Of a stretch of DNA of 11,494 nt, positions 7,017 to 11,494 are shown piece after piece. The notes under the pieces are model-generated. The model was not told where the DNA came from. It saw only the letters and a program-made list of their open reading frames with translations, and made no database searches. Each line of letters starts with the position of its first letter. Position 1 is the first letter of the stretch. The stretch covers positions 1 through 11,494 of the forward strand of contig JBFZAG010000097.1 of the NCBI GenBank assembly GCA_041309145.1. The letters run 5' to 3'. The translations under genes were made by a program, and so were the position numbers. Source of the stretch: JAPLLS01 sp041309145. Its GTDB lineage: Bacteria; Omnitrophota; Gorgyraeia; Gygaellales; Profunditerraquicolaceae.

Positions 7017-7068
7017 TGTTCTTCAAGGCCGGGTCTTGCAGTTAATTGCAAACCCGGCCTTGAACATG
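7017..7068 (+). terminator. Long hairpin between the two large genes (weak terminator or mRNA-stabilising)
   Basis: TTCAAGGCCGGGT (7022-7034) pairs perfectly over 13 bp with ACCCGGCCTTGAA (7052-7064). An inner 5-bp stem TTGCA/TGCAA (7036-7040/7047-7051) closes a GTTAAT loop. It begins 5 nt after the stop codon. No T tract follows (CATGTCTTCAT), so complete termination is doubtful. It may reduce transcription into the downstream gene or protect the 3' end of the upstream message. The remaining gap to 7140 shows no convincing promoter. Confidence 0.6.
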
Positions 7069-7140
7069 TCTTCATAAAATACAGATTAAGGGAAAGATTT
7101 CAGGCAGAGAAATTTATTTAAATGGGAAACCAACCGAAAT

Positions 7141-7148
7141 AGGAGGAG
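7141..7148 (+). promoter_or_regulatory. Strong Shine-Dalgarno site of the PEP synthase gene
   Basis: AGGAGGAG lies directly before the ATG at 7151, with GGAGG about 5 nt away. It fixes the start codon and gives the signal peptide a properly basic beginning. Confidence 0.85.
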
Positions 7149-7150
7149 AA

Positions 7151-10100
7151 ATGGCAGCCGTTTTCAAAAGAAATGTATTCTTGCGTAAACTGATTTTTAT
7201 CCTTACTTTAGGTTTTGTAACTGTTTTTTCGACCGCTTTTGCCGCGGATAACCTGCGGCCGCGCAGCGCCAGCCAGGGCAGGGTCAGGGATATTGTCAAC
7301 GCGCTGGAGGGAACGACGCGCAAGGACGGCGGCGAAGTAGTTAAAGAGGACCTGACCCAGCGGCTGGTGGTAAGGTTCAACGAAATACGCAAAACTGATG
7401 TACCTATTGCGGGAGGAAAGGGCGCGAACCTCGGAGAACTGCAGCATGTCAAAGGTATTTCCGTCCCTGACGGAGTCGCGGTTACCACCAAGGCGTTTAA
7501 AATCCATATCAATAAAGGGACAGTCGATTTTCAAGGCAAGAAAATATCTTTAAAAGACTTTATCGATATCCGGCTAAAAGACCTGAATTACGAAGATACC
7601 ATAGCGTTAAACACTGCCGCGCAGGAGATTCGCGACGCCATAGAAACAGCTGAAATGCCTCAGGAAATAAAAGATGATATCGCGAAATGGTATCAAAAAT
7701 TATGCGATGAAACAGGAATAAAGAATGTTCCTGTCGCCGTAAGGAGTTCCGCGACCGCGGAAGATATGGAAGGCGCGGCATTTGCCGGGCAGCAGGACAC
7801 CTATTTGAATATGCGCGGCATAGAGGAAGTGCTGGACGCGGTTAAACGCGACTGGGCCTCTCTTTTTACCGCTCGGTCGATATTTTACCGGCACAATATA
7901 GGAATTGCGCATGATGTAGCGTTCTTGAGCGCGGTCATCCAGTTGATGATCGAAAGTAAAGTAGCCGGCACCACTTTCGGAGTGGACCTGAACACGGGTA
8001 TGCCTGCGGTTGAAGTCGATTCCGGCTGGGGCTTAGGCGAGGGTATCGTCAGCGGCACCGTTACCGGGGATCATTACAAGTTGGTCTATGACCATAAGAC
8101 CGGTCAGCCCAAACTTCTGCAAAAGACTTTGGGTTCGAAATTAAAGAAATTCATCTATAAGCAGGAACATGGCCTGAAGGCAAAAGAAGGGACTGATTTA
8201 GTCGATACCACTCCAGCCGAACGCAAGAAATTCACCTTGACCAAAAAACAGGCTGTCATGATCGCAAAAGCGCAGCAGGCGATCAATAATCATTACGGCA
8301 TGTATATGGACGTAGAATGGGCGATCGATTCCAGGGGGAATCTTTGGATACTCCAGGCCAGGCCGGAAACGATCTGGAACGAACAGGAAAAAGAATATCC
8401 GGACACGGTTGTAACCATTGTTTCGGAAGTGCCTGAAGCAGCAGCTGAAACCGCGAAGGTGTTATTCAGCGGGAATAAAGGCGCAAGGAGAGCGGGTTTC
8501 GGCAAGGTAGTTATTGTTAAAAGCGAAGAAAAAGCTACTCCGACCGAAACTGCGGTCGCCTTAGCCCAGGAATTGAGCAGGGTTCAACAGGGCGATATTA
8601 TGGTGACCAAGATGACCAAACCCGATATGGTCCCGGCCATGAAAAGGTCAGCAGCTATTGTTACCGATGAAGGCGGGCCTACCTGCCATGCGGCTATCGT
8701 AGCCAGGGAACTGCGTATTCCCTGTATGGTGGGAACATCTACCGCAACCAAGATCCTTAAAGAAGGGCAAGTAATTACCGTAGATGCCAACCGCGGCAAG
8801 ATTTATGATGGGCAGCTTGAAATAGTCAAACGCAAAGAACTTGAGTCGATCCCCGATCTTCCGGTGACTGAAAAGACTCAATTGGGGATTATTAATTCCG
8901 AGCCGGATCTAGCCATGGAGATCTGGCAGTTCTCCAAATATCCTTCATATGGCGGCTACGGCCTTTTCCGCAAAGAGTTTGTGGATACCACTGAGATCCT
9001 TTCCCATCCGTTGGCCGGGTTGGATTATGACAGATATAACGATCCGAAGTTCAAGGACGAGGCAAAAAGAAAATGGATAAAAGAGAATGTTATTGATACC
9101 TTCGGAGATGAAATTAAGACCACCATTGAAGGCTATCCTTCATATAAGGATTTCTATATTGATAAACTTTCGGTCGCGATCGTCAAAGTAGCTTCAGCCC
9201 AGACCAAGGGGCAGAGGGTCAAATATCGCACCACAGATTTCAAGACCAACGAATACAGCAATCAAATCGGCGCATCGCCGTACGAGCCTAAGGAAAATAA
9301 CCCGATGATGGGTTATCGCGGTATCTTCCGGATGATGCATCCGAATTACATCGAGGCTTTCAAACTTGAATTACAGGCGATCAAGCAAGCCAGGAAGATC
9401 CAATCAAATGTCGATATTATGTTCCCGGTAGTCAGGACCGTTGAAGAACTGGAAGCGGCGGTTGAATTGATGGCTGAAGAAGGAATTTTTGAAGGCAAAG
9501 ATAAGCCTTATATCGGCATGATGGTGGAAGTCCCTGCGGATATCTTCCAAGCCGATGAGTTTTACGCCAAACTTAAGGAACTTGCCGATAAGCACGGCAC
9601 CAAAGCGTTTATGTCCATTGGTTCTAATGACCTTACCCAGTTCACTCTTGGGTTGGGAAGGGATAATGATAAAATGGACAAGTTTTTTAACGAGGCTGAC
9701 CCGGCAGTAAAGAAAGCATTAGAAATAGTGATCAAAACCGCGAAGAAATACGGCATATTCACCGGCCTTTGCGGCCAGCGTCCGTCGAATGACAACGCAT
9801 TTGCCGCTTTTCTTTCCAGCGTAGGCATTGATTCTATCAGCGTCGTGCCTGATGTCTACGGCAATGTTGTCAGGGTTGTCGCGAAAGCTGAAGCGGAGCA
9901 GGCAGGTAAACCGTTCGATCCGAATATCGCGGGATGGGAATTGCCCTCGACGTCAGGCAACCCTCAGGTCATTACCGCTTCTGAAGTCAAAGCCGCGGAT
10001 ATTATTTCCGCAATTAATCTCCATCCTACCGCATTGCTGGAGGATTACAGCAAAGGTAATAAGAGAGTCAAAGATCTGGTAATAAACGCGGTGTATCAGG

Positions 10101-11449
10101 CTATTATGGATAAAGTCAAAGTGACAGCCAAAGACGCCACTATTATTTATACAACCGATGATCAGGATAGGACCGGTTATGAGAAGCTGCCGGACGGAAA
10201 AAAGTATGAAGCAGCTATTCAGGAAATGGATGAAAATCCGCAACTCGGGTTCCTGGGACTCGCCAGGGTTGTTGATCCCGAATTCCAGGAATTTTTCCGC
10301 TGGCAAATAGAAGGAGTTAAGAAAGCAAGGCAGGAGTCCGGCCGTAATATCGGGATCAAATTCAGCACTCCCACGAATCTGGGAAATGTGCGGGATGCTT
10401 TGGCGCTCTTGAAAGCCGAAGGTCTTGTCCCCGGCCAGGATGGTTTAATGGTAGGCATGGAAATCGCCAAACCCGCAAATGTCTTGTTGTTAAATGAATT
10501 TATCAGCCTCGGGATCAACTTCTTAAGCGAGAATAACGCCCGGCTGGTATCTTATATCATGGCTTTGGACCCCGGAAGCGAGTTTGTCAATTACAGTGAT
10601 ACGCTTAAAGAAAAAGCGCTTGCCAATCCCAGGAGGATCTGGACCACTTTCGCCGAGAAAAATAATATTCCCATGGTAAAGGCTGACGGCGGGGCGGTGA
10701 AAACCAGGCAAGCTTTATCCGAATTGGTCAAGCAATTAAAGACGGCGGATGAAAGCGTCTTTAACGGATTATCGGCGGGCTTCGGCAATTTCGTCAACTC
10801 TCTCAGAGGGCTGGAAAACAGTCCGGCAGCCCTTTTGATCGGAGCGAACACGGTGTTCGAAAACGCCGGCACCTTGACCGCGCTTAAGAAGATCAAAGCC
10901 GGCCAGCCCGGATTGAAGATCGCTTTCTGGGCCAAGGATAAGGCGGAGGCCGAGAAATTAAAAACTGTAATCGCCGATAGTCTCGCTGATAGCTCCACTT
11001 ATGAAAGTCTTTCTGAGGCGCTTAAGTCGCTTAAGGGCTTTAATATCGTAAAAGAGCGGACAGTGCTGGTCAATTCCGACCTGGATAACAAAAATATCAA
11101 GGAAGAATTCCGGGTCCAAGATATGAAAGAATTCCTGTCTATGCCAGGATTTAACGGCCTGCGGATAGTAGCGGTGCATGAGACAAGCGCTTTTGTTAAA
11201 GGCGAAAGCATTAACAATATGCCTTTGGTCTTGGCCCGGGCCACTGCCGCGGCTTATCAGGACGAACAGGTGGTCAAGCAGTATGAGAAGTTAAGCGCAA
11301 ACAGCGGGCTGTCCGAGGATACTTTGAAAGCCTTGAACGATCTGGATCAGGAATTTGCCACCGTGCCGCTGGTGAAAGTCAGCGAGGACATCGCCGAGGC
11401 GCAGGATAATTACGAGAAAACAATCAGGGAGACTGAAAGCAAGATATAA
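7151..11449 (+). CDS. ppsA: Exported phosphoenolpyruvate synthase with a second degenerate PEP-binding barrel
   Basis: The protein has 1432 residues against about 790 for E. coli PpsA. Known reaction: pyruvate + ATP + water to PEP + AMP + Pi, in some organisms reversible. Domains: signal peptide 1-31 (FKRNVFLRK, hydrophobic core, AFA cleavage site); D33-N-L-R-P and K58-D-G-G motifs; ATP-grasp nucleotide domain about 80-410 (AGGKGANLGEL, VRSSATAED, FAGQQDTYLN, LQARPE); phosphohistidine domain about 435-560 (GGPTCHAAIVARE, H513); PEP/pyruvate barrel about 575-910 (DFKTNEY, NPMMGYRG with R723, VEVPAD with E793, SIGSNDLTQ with D827, GLCGQRPS with catalytic C874); a second degenerate barrel about 945-1140; and a shared C-terminal module about 1218-1432. 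All catalytic residues of the first barrel are present, so activity is likely. TCHAA and GLCGQ favour PEP synthase over pyruvate phosphate dikinase. The signal peptide implies work outside the cytoplasm, where ATP supply is unclear. Confidence 0.92.
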   Translation: MAAVFKRNVFLRKLIFILTLGFVTVFSTAFAADNLRPRSASQGRVRDIVNALEGTTRKDGGEVVKEDLTQRLVVRFNEIRKTDVPIAGGKGANLGELQHVKGISVPDGVAVTTKAFKIHINKGTVDFQGKKISLKDFIDIRLKDLNYEDTIALNTAAQEIRDAIETAEMPQEIKDDIAKWYQKLCDETGIKNVPVAVRSSATAEDMEGAAFAGQQDTYLNMRGIEEVLDAVKRDWASLFTARSIFYRHNIGIAHDVAFLSAVIQLMIESKVAGTTFGVDLNTGMPAVEVDSGWGLGEGIVSGTVTGDHYKLVYDHKTGQPKLLQKTLGSKLKKFIYKQEHGLKAKEGTDLVDTTPAERKKFTLTKKQAVMIAKAQQAINNHYGMYMDVEWAIDSRGNLWILQARPETIWNEQEKEYPDTVVTIVSEVPEAAAETAKVLFSGNKGARRAGFGKVVIVKSEEKATPTETAVALAQELSRVQQGDIMVTKMTKPDMVPAMKRSAAIVTDEGGPTCHAAIVARELRIPCMVGTSTATKILKEGQVITVDANRGKIYDGQLEIVKRKELESIPDLPVTEKTQLGIINSEPDLAMEIWQFSKYPSYGGYGLFRKEFVDTTEILSHPLAGLDYDRYNDPKFKDEAKRKWIKENVIDTFGDEIKTTIEGYPSYKDFYIDKLSVAIVKVASAQTKGQRVKYRTTDFKTNEYSNQIGASPYEPKENNPMMGYRGIFRMMHPNYIEAFKLELQAIKQARKIQSNVDIMFPVVRTVEELEAAVELMAEEGIFEGKDKPYIGMMVEVPADIFQADEFYAKLKELADKHGTKAFMSIGSNDLTQFTLGLGRDNDKMDKFFNEADPAVKKALEIVIKTAKKYGIFTGLCGQRPSNDNAFAAFLSSVGIDSISVVPDVYGNVVRVVAKAEAEQAGKPFDPNIAGWELPSTSGNPQVITASEVKAADIISAINLHPTALLEDYSKGNKRVKDLVINAVYQAIMDKVKVTAKDATIIYTTDDQDRTGYEKLPDGKKYEAAIQEMDENPQLGFLGLARVVDPEFQEFFRWQIEGVKKARQESGRNIGIKFSTPTNLGNVRDALALLKAEGLVPGQDGLMVGMEIAKPANVLLLNEFISLGINFLSENNARLVSYIMALDPGSEFVNYSDTLKEKALANPRRIWTTFAEKNNIPMVKADGGAVKTRQALSELVKQLKTADESVFNGLSAGFGNFVNSLRGLENSPAALLIGANTVFENAGTLTALKKIKAGQPGLKIAFWAKDKAEAEKLKTVIADSLADSSTYESLSEALKSLKGFNIVKERTVLVNSDLDNKNIKEEFRVQDMKEFLSMPGFNGLRIVAVHETSAFVKGESINNMPLVLARATAAAYQDEQVVKQYEKLSANSGLSEDTLKALNDLDQEFATVPLVKVSEDIAEAQDNYEKTIRETESKI
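9005..9670 (+). repeat. PEP-binding barrel, copy 1 (catalytic)
   Basis: Residues about 619-840 of the PEP synthase, beginning HPLAGLD and including ENNPMMGYRGIFRM, YIGMMVEVPAD and SIGSNDLTQFTLG. The substrate arginine R723 and Mg ligands E793 and D827 are kept. The barrel continues past the duplicated part to the catalytic C874. Confidence 0.7.
10022..10570 (+). repeat. PEP-binding barrel, copy 2 (degenerate)
   Basis: Residues about 958-1140 repeat copy 1 in order: HPTALLEDY with HPLAGLDYD; ENPQLGFLGLARV with NNPMMGYRGIFRM; DPEFQEFFRWQIEGVKKA with HPNYIEAFKLELQAIKQA; LMVGMEIAKPAN with YIGMMVEVPAD; SENNARL with GSNDLTQ. R723 becomes L1035, E793 becomes A1106 and D827 becomes N1128. No counterpart of the catalytic Cys is seen, so this copy should be inactive and perhaps structural or allosteric. 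Confidence 0.7.
10802..11446 (+). repeat. Shared C-terminal module, copy 2
   Basis: Residues about 1218-1432 of the PEP synthase. It matches the C-terminal module of the upstream glycolytic fusion from ALLIGANTVFENAGT to the last residue, with the final 13 residues differing by one. The DNA of the last 40 bases is also similar, though with many third-position differences, so the duplication is old or the segment is under protein-level selection. Confidence 0.85.
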
Positions 11450-11494
11450 TTTGTGGATTAAAGTATCACCTCCTCGCGGAAACGTTAGTAAATT
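11450..11494 (+). other. Downstream non-coding tail at the window edge
   Basis: The 45 bases after the last stop codon show no gene, hairpin or terminator. AAACGTTAGTA (11480-11490) resembles AAACGTTGGTA (188-198) in the intergenic region before the first large gene, so an upstream region of a similar kind may begin here. Confidence 0.3.

Noticed and set aside
7069..7140. Separate promoter for the PEP synthase gene
   Set aside because: AT-rich stretches such as CATAAAAT exist, but no -35 box is at proper spacing.
11465..11474. ATCACCTCCT resembling the 3' end of 16S rRNA, or a reverse-strand ribosome site
   Set aside because: Only about ten bases match, no other rRNA sequence is nearby, and no start codon follows closely on the minus strand within the window.

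Overview
The window is about 11.5 kb of bacterial DNA with moderate GC and every supported gene on the + strand. It holds the tail of one gene, a short regulatory region and three large genes, each of which starts with a Sec-type signal peptide. The closest lineage I can suggest is an Omnitrophota-like (OP3, PVC superphylum) bacterium. That is inference from gene style: very long exported proteins with an 'NLRP'-like motif just after the signal peptide. No marker gene in the window proves it.

Layout. Bases 1-180 are the 3' end of an unidentified Lys/Glu-rich protein. Bases 181-376 hold a near-consensus extended sigma70-type promoter (227-254), a LacI/CcpA-type operator-like palindrome (275-288) and a strong terminator-like hairpin with a T6 tract (316-360). 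The hairpin lies between the promoter and the first good start codon, so it looks like an attenuator. Bases 377-1915 encode an exported protein with features of the EreA/ChaN/TraB-like fold (tentative). After a 16-nt gap comes a 1694-residue protein (1932-7016), then a 134-nt gap with a long hairpin, then a 1432-residue protein (7151-11449). The last 45 bases show no gene.

The central observation is that the 1694-residue protein joins three glycolytic activities: a class II fructose-bisphosphate aldolase, a pyrophosphate-type 6-phosphofructokinase and a glyceraldehyde-3-phosphate dehydrogenase. The aldolase appears circularly permuted. Its C-terminal half (NGTAHG and HGVTG metal and phosphate motifs) comes before its N-terminal half (the GDH catalytic pair and a full aldolase class II signature). 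The next protein is a phosphoenolpyruvate synthase with all visible catalytic residues, followed by a second, degenerate PEP-binding barrel. The two proteins share a motif block after the signal peptide (D-N/H-L-R, then KDGG) and a homologous C-terminal module of about 210 residues ending in nearly identical sequence.

Together the genes look like an operon for central carbon metabolism targeted out of the cytoplasm, or into a membrane-bounded compartment. The steps covered are F6P to F1,6BP, F1,6BP to triose phosphates, GAP oxidation, and pyruvate/PEP interconversion. Triose-phosphate isomerase, PGK, phosphoglycerate mutase and enolase are not seen here. Export of these enzymes, the permuted aldolase and the shared terminal modules are the parts that look previously undescribed. 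I could not run a search to confirm novelty.
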